A stretch of 64,000 nt of DNA from Helianthus annuus (taxonomy: Eukaryota; Streptophyta; Magnoliopsida; Asterales; Asteraceae). Both the position numbers and the translations under genes were made by a program. Location: the NCBI RefSeq assembly GCF_002127325.2, contig NC_035440.2:77545023-77609022 (forward strand), written 5' to 3'. The notes beneath the pieces were generated by a model. The model worked only from the letters and a program-made list of their open reading frames with translations, searched no databases and had not been told where the DNA came from. This document shows, one piece after another, positions 17,927-28,203 of the stretch; positions within the stretch are counted from its first letter, which is position 1, and each line of letters starts with the position of its first letter.

Positions 17927-20900
17927 CTATTTTGTACCGCTGGTCCCCGCATCTCCTCCGGCACCACCAGCGGGTTCTTCCTCTTCCACATCCGGATAAA
18001 GCATCCGCAAGCGGTCAACATAGTCCGCAACCTCCAAACAGTCGTCCAGCTCCCCTACACAGGCAAGGGGCGTATCATAAAAGGAGGTTACGGCCGCTTT
18101 CAGACGACCTTCGGTATCCACATCACGGAACCCGGATGCCTGATCGGTATAACCGCCTGCGGATAAAACATTGATATGCCCAATGCAGCGGTTATAACCA
18201 GCCTTGAAGCCAGCATCGCGCGCACGCTCCTTAACCAGGTCCAAACCAGATGCGGTCTCAGGGGCATTCATGATAACCTCGACAATCTGCAATAAAAAGA
18301 TCATAAGTCTTGAATATTAATCCAAGCAAATGTAAAGGCAACGGATACTTACACGCGCGATGCCGTGAGTCCGCAACCACTCACGGTCAGCTTCTAGCTG
18401 GTTAAAAGAAGACACCAAGGCATCCTTGGCCTCAGCAGCAGCGTCAGCCCGCTTCTCCGCAGCAGACACGCGGGCAGTAAGGTCCGTAACCGCGACCTCC
18501 CGGGCCTGAACCTCAGCCTGTTACAAAAACAGCAAACAGTTCACTCGATAAATATTTTCAAAACAATAAAGGACGAAAGCAACAGAGGTAAAGAAACGTA
18601 CCTGCAGACTTTCAACAACTTTGCCTAAACGAATGCGCTCCGCATTCGCCTCTTCAAGAGCCTTAGAAGCACGGCTCTCCTTCTCTGCGGCCTCTTCAAG
18701 GGCCTTTGAGGCACGAGCCCCGGCTTCTTTGGCCTCTCCAAGCGCCTTCAGGGCGTCGGCCTTCGCCTGCAGCGCTTTAACAGATATGGCCTCAGCCGCA
18801 GCCTTCTCCTGGCTCAAGGTAGCATTCGCTGCCTTGGCATTTGTCAGCTCCTGCCGAGCATGAAACAGAATGTCATTCTGCTTAGCCCACGATGCATTCC
18901 ACTTCTTGCGCTCATTGGACATTTTTTCATTCCAACTCTTGCGCTCATCAGCAAGAAGTTTAGCAAGGGTACGCACCTGTTTCAGCTGGGCAGCGGCAGC
19001 CCATTCAGAAGTCTGCTTCTGCTTCTCAAAAGCAGCCTTGTCCTTCTCGAGCTGCTCCGCACCCGCACGAGCAGCCTCAACCAACTTCTCTGCCTCGGCC
19101 CGCATGCGAGCAGTTTCTTCCTCGCGGCGGCCCAGCACCTTATAATCTTCCAAAATGGCATTTGCCACAATGGAAGTCCCTACCAGCATTGATGAAAGCT
19201 GGTTAATACGCAGCTCTCGGGGTGCGGCACGGGCACGCTCGACTTCAAAAGGGGTGCCCAGACCACCCAGAATCTCCTTGCAGGCCGCAGGGTCATTTGA
19301 GATATCGTCCCCCTGCATAACAGTCCAGGGGGGTCGGTGATACACCATACTGCGACCCGGGGAGTACGTGCGGTAGTAATACTCCAATTCAGACTCCCCA
19401 GGCTGAATTGGAGGCCCGTCATACCCCGCACCACCGGCAGACGAGCCGGCACCCTTATCAACCGAAGACTTCTGCGGCTCAGCATCATGCTGCCGCGCTT
19501 CAGCGCCAGTTTTTTGCGGTTCAGCATCAGAATGTTGTTTCCCAGTAGCAGTGAACCGCACACTCAAATTGTCTCCCTCATTGGGAGAGATCAGATTGTT
19601 GGACGAGTCGACAGTGTCAAATATCTGGGCCGCAGCATTCTCTGCGGTACCCTCCTTCCGCACGGTTGACTCAGGTACCATCTTGACGGGAGGTGTCGAC
19701 GGCACCTCCGTTGCACCCGCACCCGTGGCACGCGGGGGGGACTCCGGAGCATCGAAGATAGAAAAATCTTCATCTTGAGGCTCTACAAAAAAGTCAAATA
19801 GCTATCAAAACTAGTTACACAACAGTTAAGACTAGATAGCCTACACTTACCAACGACAACCGCAGGTTTTTTCTGCGTCGGAGCAGACCTTTTGGTTACT
19901 AGTCTCCGACGTTTGGTTTCAACACCACCAGCAGCTTTCTGCTCTGGCCTTCTCTTCTCACCAATCACAGGGGGACCCGCAGCTGTCCCTCCCGCGGCCG
20001 TCTCTTCTGCCTGCTTCTTCGCAGCACCAGAACGCGACCCCGCGGCTGTACCCAAATCCTCAAGGGTATCAGATACTATCACATAATCCTTGTGTCGACG
20101 AAAAGAGGAGTGAGAGATACCTGCCGCCTGCGGCACCAGATGAGGCACAGTAGTGACCTCCTTTATCTTCTTTTGGCGAAAGCGCACGCCCTTCATAGTT
20201 TGCCTCTTTGGCACACCCTTCGCTTCGGGGTCCCCTAAGGCCCCAAGATCACCTGCATGGAATCAATCCAAAGGGTGAGTCAATAAACCAACATTATCCT
20301 CACAAGTCAAAACGCTTCCAAATTATACCTTTGCCTGGCGGCAACTCAACTGCCAATGCGGCCTCAGTAGGCACCCGGAAGTTACTACGGATGACAGCAT
20401 TATGATCCTCCTCACCGTCCGCACAAACTACGGTCTCAACCGTCCCATGGAAATCCGGGGCAAACATCCTCCATGCGGGAGCATCCTCTGATAACACATA
20501 AAATCAGTACCGCAAAAAAGAATAGTGAACTTAAACACATGAAGAGTACGTACCACCGCTTTTCTCCCGCACCACGGGTCTTGAGTTTTTGTTCCTCCTA
20601 GTCAACATCATACGCAACAACCACAGTTGCGTGTCGGTCAGCTTCACAGACTCAATAGTCTGAAGCTGCGGAAACCACTGCACCGATTTCAAACTGGGCA
20701 TCGCAATAGTCTCCCCTATGATCGTCTCGGTCACATTCCGAAACGTCATGTCTGCAACAATAGCAGCAGACTTGACGTAGAAGAATTTCTTCTTCCACAT
20801 CGTCATCCCCTTGGGAGGAGTCATCAGCTTGGGGCTACCGTCTCGTTGACGGAAAGAAAAGAACCCCAATGATACAGTCATCTGATAAAACCGTCGGAAG

Positions 20901-21304
20901 TCTCCGACGGTAGGCTCTATACCAAGAGCACGGAAGGTGAACTCAAAATTACGAATCCGAATCATACCAAACGGACTCATTTGAGAAATGTGGACCTTGT
21001 ACCACTCCAAGACATCCACAACAAACACCGTCAATGGTAACCGGAGATTACAGTCACCAAAAAAGTCGGCCCACATGGTCACATAACCAGCCGGAGCGTC
21101 AGCACCAGTATCACCCTCCGATGGATACTGAGCCCCATACTCAGGGGGCATTTGAACGTCAAGCATAAGACGATCAAAGGTTTTTCTGGTCCACTTTAAC
21201 GCCGGTAATCCACCACCGGCAGCCCCCTCCTCTTCTTCTTCAACCACTACCGGTTGTTCAGGGTTTTCACCCTCCACATTGTGTGGATTAGATGGTTCAG
21301 CCAT
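17927..21304 (-). CDS. Six-exon antisense gene: 'putative gypsy type transposon' domain, coiled-coil protein
   Basis: Exons on the minus strand are 21304-20554, 20487-20329, 20252-19851, 19782-18602, 18517-18353 and 18286-17927. All introns are 60-90 bases with GT...AG ends. The summed length, 3018 bases, is an exact multiple of three with no internal stop (1005 residues). The start ATG (MAEPSNPHNVEG) follows a TATA box by about 160 bases. Residues 30-250 match the plant domain annotated as Transposase_28/putative gypsy type transposon (FFGDCNLRLPL, HISQMSPFGMIRIRNFEF, IEPTVGDFRRFYQM, LGFFSFRQRDG). Exon 3 is basic (KRRRLVTKR, a possible nuclear signal). Exons 4-5 form a long Ala/Glu/Lys coiled coil, and the C-terminus is acidic. 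Function is unknown. Tat-lineage elements such as Grande and Retand also carry extra antisense ORFs. Splice sites are read by eye. Confidence 0.85.
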
Positions 21305-21462
21305 CAAGAATATCAAAGAAACAGAAGATGGTGAACAGAAAAACTAGAAACCCTCACTGGAACTTCAAGAAATTTCGTCAGAGAAGACAAAGAACAGGTT
21401 TTCTCTCACCGGAAAATTTTTGAAATTTCAAACAAGTGAAGGGAAACCACGAACGGTTTCCC

Positions 21463-21470
21463 CTTATATA
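21463..21470 (-). promoter_or_regulatory. TATA box of the antisense gene
   Basis: On the minus strand TATATAAG is followed by GGGAAACCG. It lies about 160 bases upstream of the ATG at 21304, leaving room for a 5' leader of about 130 bases. No other TATA-like site in this interval is as strong. Confidence 0.65.
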
Positions 21471-22680
21471 CCCATCGCAATTAATGCGGAGGGGGAAAAC
21501 AAATGATCACATTCAAAAAGAGCGAATCATATGACACCACGTGTCGAGCGCCGTTTCCGCTGACGGTTATCACGCGCGCGTGGCCGCCCACGCGCCTGAC
21601 ACAAGAGACGTTTACACTCTTCGCTACAGTGCATTTAATGCCTCGGGCAGTGCAAACGTCCTTTCATTTCAGCACATGCCAGGAAGATCTCACCAACTTC
21701 CACCAACTCACACGTGCGTCCAGCCACGTATGCAACAAAAAGCGACTACATTATCCAATTATAAGCGGCATGCGGTTTCTCTGGTATACCGCACCATAAC
21801 CCATACCGCATGTCGTTTTTTAACATACCCCTAAAAATAGGTAAAAATATATATCTCTACACTATAAGGGGGTATAATACCTATCCGCACTACCCACGAG
21901 CACACGTGGAATATGCGGACTTGCCACACACGAGCCCGTTCAGGTGTGTCAGATGCTCAGAACCAGCGCTGGCCGTTGGACTGAACCGCATCCCAGACAC
22001 AGGGGAACCGCATTGCCTTCATTCTCTTCAAGCTTCAAATCCCTCCTGTCCGGTTCACAACCGCAGAGGGTACACGAACACCTTCTTTAACAAAAGGAAG
22101 GAAGGGTATGCACGCGAACGCACATCAGCAACCCTGTCTCCTGAACCTTCAAGAGCTACATCCGAGCCACACCCGCTTTGAGCAAATGTGGTAATGCAAA
22201 ACCACAGACACTCACGAGGAGCTACGGACATAACCATAGCTTCCGCAGAGTGGTTGCTACGGAAGAGCCAAGCTCACTCCACATCACCGAACGATGCTAC
22301 TGCAAAGCAAACTCGGTATTGGAGCGGGAAGGTAAGTGGCTCCAAAACGAACGCAGAACAGCGCTCTAAATAAACTCTCGTCGAACAACAAGCGTCCGAA
22401 CAGCGGTAACAAGTCTGCTTATGACTTTGTTAACCCGACTATGGGCCGCATAGAATAAACAATGGTGGGCATACACTTGCCTATGACCATGTTTATTTAC
22501 CCATAGTATGAATATACATTGTTCGACCAAACATGGCCAACAATGACGCAACGAGGTAACCGCAAAGAACGTGCGGTTACTAGAGAGCTATGACGATAAA
22601 CACGAAAACCCCACAAAAAAGGGATCGTCGTCTCATAACTAGATGCTGAACATAGAGCTTGAACAAAGCACTTGCAAGCA
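21471..22680. other. Non-coding 3' region of the Tat gypsy
   Basis: Open frames are short, and overlapping ones occur in several registers. None resembles a protein family or has a supporting start. The sequence repeats the phrases ACCGCA and GCGGTT many times and contains GCGCGCGTGGCCGCCCACGCGC (about 21573-21594), a near-palindrome. I call no gene here. Confidence 0.6.
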
Positions 22681-22740
22681 TCAACAACTCATGATCCCAG
22701 TCTCAAAGATTGGTCCAAAAGTTTCTTTTCTTCTTCATGC

Positions 22741-23101
22741 ACCAATTCAACAATTGGTATGAAGAAAAGACCACCTTTAAAGGATGGAAAACCTCCACAT
22801 ACCTTCGAACCACCATCTCAGAGGTTGGTTCGAAGTTTGTGCAGCATTACTAACAAGGTCTCCAAGAGACCTTCGGCACAACAACAGGTGGCAGGCCACC
22901 TGGTGACATAAATCGGCTGAGAATCTCGCATCAGACGAGATTCCTTCACCGATACGGAAGAGGCGTCAGATGACCCTTCCAGACATCCAGCTTGATTTAC
23001 ATACAGAAAAGACCACACATGGTCTAGGATCTTCTCCAGACTCCAAACTACCTTCCAAACACCATAGTCCAGTACTCCTCCCACATACACCTTGTATGTG
23101 G
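22741..23101. repeat. Array of short perfect hairpins before the 3' LTR
   Basis: At least six independent inverted repeats follow one another: ACCAATT/AATTGGT (22741-22758), CTTCGAACC/GGTTCGAAG (22803-22835), AAGGTCTC/GAGACCTT (22855-22873), CAGGTGGC/GCCACCTG (22885-22902), GAATCTCG/CGAGATTC (22921-22943) and CCACATAC/GTATGTGG (23081-23101). Each has 7-9 perfect pairs and a loop of 2-15 bases. All stems differ in sequence. Confidence 0.85.
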
Positions 23102-23113
23102 CAGCAATACTAG

Positions 23114-23125
23114 ACTGGGGGGACT
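23114..23125 (+). promoter_or_regulatory. Tat gypsy polypurine tract
   Basis: ACTGGGGGGACT lies directly against the 3' LTR start TGAAGGGG. The G run is the likely plus-strand primer. Confidence 0.75.
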
Positions 23126-24067
23126 TGAAGGGGTATGGTCCCAGATCTCGCGTCAGCATCGACCGCGAGTGACCATTACCCTTATCAAAACCCCCACTAG
23201 CTAACAACCTACTTGTGCCCATGCGGGAACGCGTCGACACAAGGGTTGAATCCAATCTATCTAGTAACAAAGAAGGACTTACATGGAACATGAGAACGGT
23301 AGAGTGATGCGACATAGCATCACATCTGGTGTATGAAAACGGAGGTATTCACAGCGATGCGGCATCGCACCGCATCCAGTGAACACTTCTATCAATACAA
23401 GAAAGCCTTACCTTAGGCATAGAAGAAGATGAACGTAGCGGTACGACTGACACCGCACCATACGGACATTTTCGTCACGACAAGGGATGCAGGCAAGACG
23501 ACGATGCGGCTAGCACCGCATCTCGCGTATTCCTTGATCACAAGTAGGAGACGCGGTAACTTCAGATGTTACCGCACGTAGCGATGCGGCTTGCACCGCA
23601 TCCTATGTACTCAAGCAAGTGGTACTGACACCACAGTGCAAGTGGCACCAATGGCAGTTACCTGTCAGAGCTACGTAAGCAATGGACTGACGTGGCGTAA
23701 CCTCCATAACCGACGAGCCTGACACACCTGAAAAGGGGCAGCACGTCGTCAGTCCATCCATCATCATCCTCCTCCACTCCTCGGCTATAAATACCAACCC
23801 CAAACCAGGTTTGAGGTATCTTCTCACAACTCTCTCACTACTACTACTATCTTACTTTGCTTCCCAAGCAAACTACTAATTCTCACGCCGGAGAGTGGTA
23901 ACAAGGAGCACCCCCCACCCCATCCTCCTTGTTACGAGTCACGGCTTGTTTCCTTGTGCAGGAGATCAACCACCGGTGATCCAGCCAGCGATCCTCGAGA
24001 GGAAGGGATTAACCCTTCTTGACGAGACCAGTGTGTTAACCCTGCCCGGTTAACCATTGTTTCATCA
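23126..24067 (+). repeat. Tat gypsy 3' LTR
   Basis: Same length as the 5' LTR (942 bp) and identical apart from about three substitutions (for example GGGTTGAATCC against GGGTTAAATCC). It is followed by the target duplication CAGCT. Confidence 0.95.
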
Positions 24068-26191
24068 CAGCTCATACGGAGATTTTCCACTCAGCACGGA
24101 AGAAGGAGTCCTATTAATTAGGTAGGAAGCAGTCAAAATACATTCAGTCCAGAAACGAACAGGTAAATTACTTTGAAACATTAGAGCTCTAGCAACATTC
24201 AGTAAATGTCTATGCTTCCTCTCAACTATGCCATTCTGTTGAGGAGTATGGACACAAGTCGTTTGATGAACAATTCCATTTTGTTTACAAAAGTTACTCA
24301 TATTGATATTTACAAATTCCAAACCATTATCACTTCTAAAACACTTGACAGATTTACTGAATTGAGATTGAAGAATTGTGACAAAATCATGTATATTTTC
24401 AAATACCTCAGTTTTCTGTTTCATCAAACACACCCATACTGCCCTAGAATAATCATCAACAATGGTTAGGAAGTACTTATGTCCTTCCCTTTCAGTGACC
24501 CTATACGGACCCCACACATCCAGATGAACAAGTTCACCTAACTGTGTGGACTTATGATCACTCAAAGGAAAAGGCTCCCTATGTTGCTTAGCCCTATGAC
24601 ACACCTCACATGGACTATTGTTGTCTATATTACTAATTCCAATTTTATTTTTAAGAACATTAACAACTTGATCAGCAGGATGACCTAATCTATCATGCCA
24701 CAAATTATATAAACTATTACTACTAAAACACACCTGATTAGACATACCAACTGATCCACACATATTAAGACCATCAACTTGTTTACCAGTCACCAGGATT
24801 TTCTTTGTTAATAAATCCTGTATGTAACATTTATTTTCATCAAAACTAACATACAGCTTATTATCTTTAGCAAGTTTATGCATTGAAATTAGGTTAACAC
24901 AATATTCAGGAATAACAAGCACATCCTGCAAAACAACATTATTTGCTAGTTTTAAACTCCCAATTTTTGTAACATGAGCATTGGTTCCATTAGGGTGTTT
25001 TACTTGAATGTTGAACTCAGAAATATCAATAAACTCAGATAGCTCAGTTTCACTTTTGACCATATGTTGGTTTGCCCCCGAATCAATTAACCACCCTGTT
25101 CCTTGTTTATACCCAAACAAAGAATTAAAACAAAACAAAGGTTTAAGAAACACATTAGAACAGACAATAGTACCTGTGACATTGCAGCTTGAAGAAGAAC
25201 CATTTTTCCTATCATTTAAAAGACTCAAAAGTCTAGTTAACTGATCATTAGTTAAAGTTGTAACAGGAACCGATGAATCTTCAATACTATTATTACTAGT
25301 AATGGATTTTTTACTTTGATTTCCCCTTGACCTCATCCAAGAAGGATACCCAATAATTTCAAAACATTTATCCATTGTATGTCCAGTTTTATTACAGTGA
25401 GTACATTTTAAATTTTGATTTGACCCTTTATTAAACCTTTTAGTGTTATTAGCCGCTTGATTTAGTTGTGCAGCAAATCCAATAACCTGATTCTTTTTAG
25501 GACCACTGCTAGCATTTCTATGAGACTCTTCTCTAGATATGATAGCAAAAGCTTCCTTAACAGAAGGAAGAACTTCTTTAGTTAATAAAGTAGTCCTAAC
25601 ATTTTGATAATCACTGTCTAAACCCATCAAAAACTGCATAAGCTTTATCATATGATTAAAACTATTAAACTCTTTTGCTGCATTACAGGTACATGTAGGT
25701 AATTGTAAAATCTGATCCAATTGTTTCCACATCACATTCAATTTATGATAATATTCTGACACAGACAAACCACTTTGACTAAACGAATTAATTTTTTGGT
25801 AAAGATCAAAGACAACTGACCCATCAACCTTATCATAAGTTTCTTTTAATTCAGTCCAAACATCACTAGCTAGTTTAGAAAAAACCTGACCCATATACAG
25901 TTCATCACTTATTGAGTTAAGAATCCAAGTTAATACTACTGAGTTACATCTATCCCATTGTCTAGCCAAAACCTGATTATTCTCGGACCTCTTACATGTT
26001 TTATCAATGAAACCCCATTTATTTTTCACTTGTAAAGCTAATATCATAGCATTTGACCATACGGCATAATTTTCAGTTCCCTTAAGTTTAACAGAAACAA
26101 TTGTTAAACTACTTGAATCAGATGCATGCAAGTACAAAGGGTCACTTGCATCTAATTTACTTACAAGCGTTTCACTTGGACCATCACCCAT
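24068..26191 (-). CDS. Copia Gag-protease-integrase, cut by the gypsy insertion
   Basis: The frame is open from the ATG at 26191 (MGDGPSETLVSKLDAS); an upstream in-frame TTG is less likely. Gag shows the UBN2-like core (LKGTENYAVWSNAMILAL) and a CCHC knuckle CTHCNKTGHTMDKC near residue 270. The protease active site is WLIDSGANQHM near 375. Integrase has the GAG-pre region (LWHDRLGHPADQ), H-H-C-C residues ending CEVCHRAKQ, core motifs LDVWGPY, SDNGLEF and PQQNGIVERKH, and stops at GKSPYEL. There the 5-bp duplication and the gypsy LTR begin, so the remaining integrase, RT and RNase H lie 13.4 kb away at 10706-8466. No other stop or frameshift is present in this half. Confidence 0.93.
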
Positions 26192-26924
26192 TGTAAAGAG
26201 AAAACCAGGTAGCAATCAAAACAATTAAACCGGGAGTTTCAACAATTGCACAAACAATAAGCAACAATGGCGAAACCTCGACAGGGACCAGATCAGAGGT
26301 TCATCACTCAAAGGTGCCTCTGCAAGCCTTATCAAGGGAGCCTTTAAGATCTAGACACAATCTAAACAACCACAGAAAAACAACAAGTAACACAGAGTCT
26401 AACTAGAACCACAAACAAGAAGCAATCAGAACAGGAATCAAACCAAAAACCAACAAGAATGCAACCGGATGTACCCTTCCTGTGTCCCAAATTCACAAAA
26501 CCGGTCCAACTACCCCGGCAACAGAATGCCTAATGCAAGAAAGATATAACAGAAACTTAAAACAGGAAAGATCTCACCAAAATAGCAAACCCTAGCTAGG
26601 GTTTCTCCGGTTCGAATCAAGAATTTTACAACCTTCACAGGTTGAACCCTTGATCCAAACAGCAGCTTCCTGATTTACTCTGCACAATCCCGCACAGAAC
26701 CTTTGACTGCCAAGAATTTATGAGATCGATGTCAGCAAACAACCGTCTACCCGGAGCACCACAGATCTCACACTATCGCCTTAATCGAACCAGAACAGAA
26801 TAGATCTGACAAGATCTATCACCAAGAATCACACAGGAAGAAAAAAAAAACCCCAAACAACTTCAGAAGCCCTAACTTCAAGAATCAGACAAACGATCAA
26901 CGGAAGCGACCAAGAGCAACTATT
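26192..26924 (-). other. Copia 5' leader
   Basis: Non-coding segment between the primer binding site and gag, A-rich with several CAAACAACC-like phrases. Packaging and dimerisation signals are expected here in copia elements, but none can be named from sequence alone. Confidence 0.6.
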
Positions 26925-26936
26925 GCTCTGATACCA
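26925..26936 (-). promoter_or_regulatory. Copia primer binding site (tRNA-iMet)
   Basis: On the minus strand TGGTATCAGAGC abuts the 5' LTR end ...TTGACA with no gap. It is complementary to the 3' end of plant initiator tRNA-Met. Confidence 0.93.
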
Positions 26937-27462
26937 TGTCAAGAACAACAGGTATCAATATCAGAATCGAACAAAACAACGAAATACCCAAACCTGTTGT
27001 TTATTTCCCAACAAAAAAGAAAAGTATTTCGACGATTACAAACACCACCTCTCAATCCTCACTTTCAGATTATCAATATGATAATCTGATCTAGACTAGA
27101 CAAGATCGAACCAAGAACAACTTAGATTCAAGGTGAATCTAAGTTACAACCCTAATCGCCTATAGAGAGAACTATGAGAGACAAATAATTGTGAGTGTTA
27201 AAGATCTGATATGCTAATTGAACTGACTGAGAACAACTCACGAGAACCTTCTATATAGCTTTTTAATAAACTCCTGTGCAGACTTGAGCCCACTTGTAGT
27301 CTTGGCCCATTTGCAGTCTTGAGCCCATGCACTTGTAGTCTTGAGCCCATGTCTCCTAGCAGCATCTCATTTACACAAAAAAACAATCAACACTCAAAGT
27401 TAGAACATATATTTGAAACTTATAATTGATTTGTATGTAACGAAGACATATAATGTTTGACA
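26937..27462 (-). repeat. Copia 5' LTR
   Basis: Partner of 7928-8453 with the same ends. A minus-strand TATATAGAAGG near 27250-27260 is the likely TATA region. The target duplication TGCAC follows at 27463-27467. Confidence 0.95.
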
Positions 27463-27680
27463 TGCACCTTCAATTAAATAAACAGACGGCAAATATCCTC
27501 GCATTACGTATCATCCCGTATCCTTAAATAACAGGCGGAGATATATTTAATTTTATTCTTTTATTATTAATAAAATTATCAATAAGAAGGTGATGAGTAC
27601 ATGAAATTATATTATTATGGTCAAGAATGTAGATTCTTTATGTATTCCTTAGCCTTGATTTGATTCCATAGAACATGCAT

Positions 27681-27930
27681 TTTTTTTTTGTAAGGAAACT
27701 TTTATTCAAAAAACAACAGACCGGCCCGAAAAAAAAGGGACCAAGCCGACTACTCCAACATGTACAAAGGATACAAAACCCAATCACTCCAAACAATATT
27801 ACTATACTTTGACCTACACTTTAACCACAAGAAACCCAACGACTTAACCTCTCCGATGATCTCTTCAACGCTCTCTCTACCGTTTGAAAAATTTTTGTTG
27901 TTTCTAGCCTTTCAAACACACCAACAGAGA
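27681..27930 (-). mobile_element. 5'-truncated L1-type LINE with target duplication
   Basis: A 15-bp duplication CCATAGAACATGCAT (27666-27680 and 27931-27945) encloses 250 bases. They begin with a T run on the plus strand, which is the 3' poly(A) tail of a minus-strand insertion. The minus strand encodes the C-terminus of a plant L1 ORF2: KARNNKNFSNGRESVEEI, then FLWLKCRSKYSN and a stop. One upstream codon is TGA where the family has Trp. It is a dead-on-arrival 5'-truncated copy made by target-primed reverse transcription. Confidence 0.9.
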
Positions 27931-27945
27931 CCATAGAACATGCAT

Positions 27946-28173
27946 GCATGTTGTTTTCATGGGGAAAATGGTAAACCTAGCATTTATGGGCTATGTTGTT
28001 ATTGTTTTAAAATAAATTTAACGTATGCACAATATTTCATATAACATTACAGAAGTTATTATAATAAAATAGTTACGACATTAGTTTCATCGTATTTTTT
28101 CTTACACGTATTGAAACAATTTTACTTAGGTAAGTTGTAACCAATGCCCCAATCATGAGCTTTTATTAAACAA
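27946..28173. other. AT-rich intergenic DNA, no gene seen
   Basis: No coding frame or recognisable repeat is present between the LINE and the Helitron end. Confidence 0.5.
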
Positions 28174-28203
28174 CTAGTGGTATACATCCCTGCGTTGCGG
28201 GGG
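28174..28203 (-). mobile_element. Helitron 3' end, minus strand; far end not found
   Basis: On the minus strand the stem GGGGC/GCAGGG type hairpin (28188-28193 with 28197-28202) is followed by 11 bases and CTAG, then T (complement of 28173). The Helitron body should extend to higher coordinates. I could not find a convincing TC start; a TTCTATATTC phrase near 29695 is the best weak candidate. Just inside, CATCGTACATCTAGCGATCAATTATATCAACG repeats occur at 28220-28285. Confidence 0.65.

Larger units (their letters stand above)
10707..24067 (+). mobile_element. Complete Tat-type Ty3/gypsy retrotransposon
   Basis: Two 942-bp LTRs (10707-11648 and 23126-24067) flank the element, and CAGCT is duplicated at 10702-10706 and 24068-24072. 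The PBS-like TGGCGCCCACCG follows the 5' LTR after one base; a G-rich PPT precedes the 3' LTR. Gene order is gag, PR, RT, RNase H, second RNase H, integrase, then 4 kb holding an antisense gene and 1.8 kb of non-coding DNA. The second RNase H and the extra 3' ORF are hallmarks of the Tat lineage (Tat/Retand/Ogre/Grande group). I counted three LTR mismatches by eye, so the insertion is recent. It lies in the host copia integrase. Confidence 0.95.
7928..27462 (-). mobile_element. Complete Ty1/copia LTR retrotransposon, split by a nested gypsy
   Basis: Two 526-bp LTRs starting TG and ending CA bound the element, flanked on both sides by the 5-bp duplication TGCAC. Read on the minus strand the order is 5' LTR (26937-27462), initiator-Met PBS, gag, protease, integrase, RT, RNase H, PPT, 3' LTR (7928-8453). 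Integrase before RT defines copia. By eye the LTRs differ by about two substitutions and two single-base indels, so the insertion is young. A 13.4-kb Tat-type gypsy sits in the integrase at 10707-24067. Without it the copia element would be about 6.2 kb. Confidence 0.95.

Noticed and set aside
21503..22373. Several overlapping plus-strand frames of 60-123 codons
   Set aside because: They lie in the non-coding 3' part of the Tat element, overlap in different frames and lack any recognisable motif.
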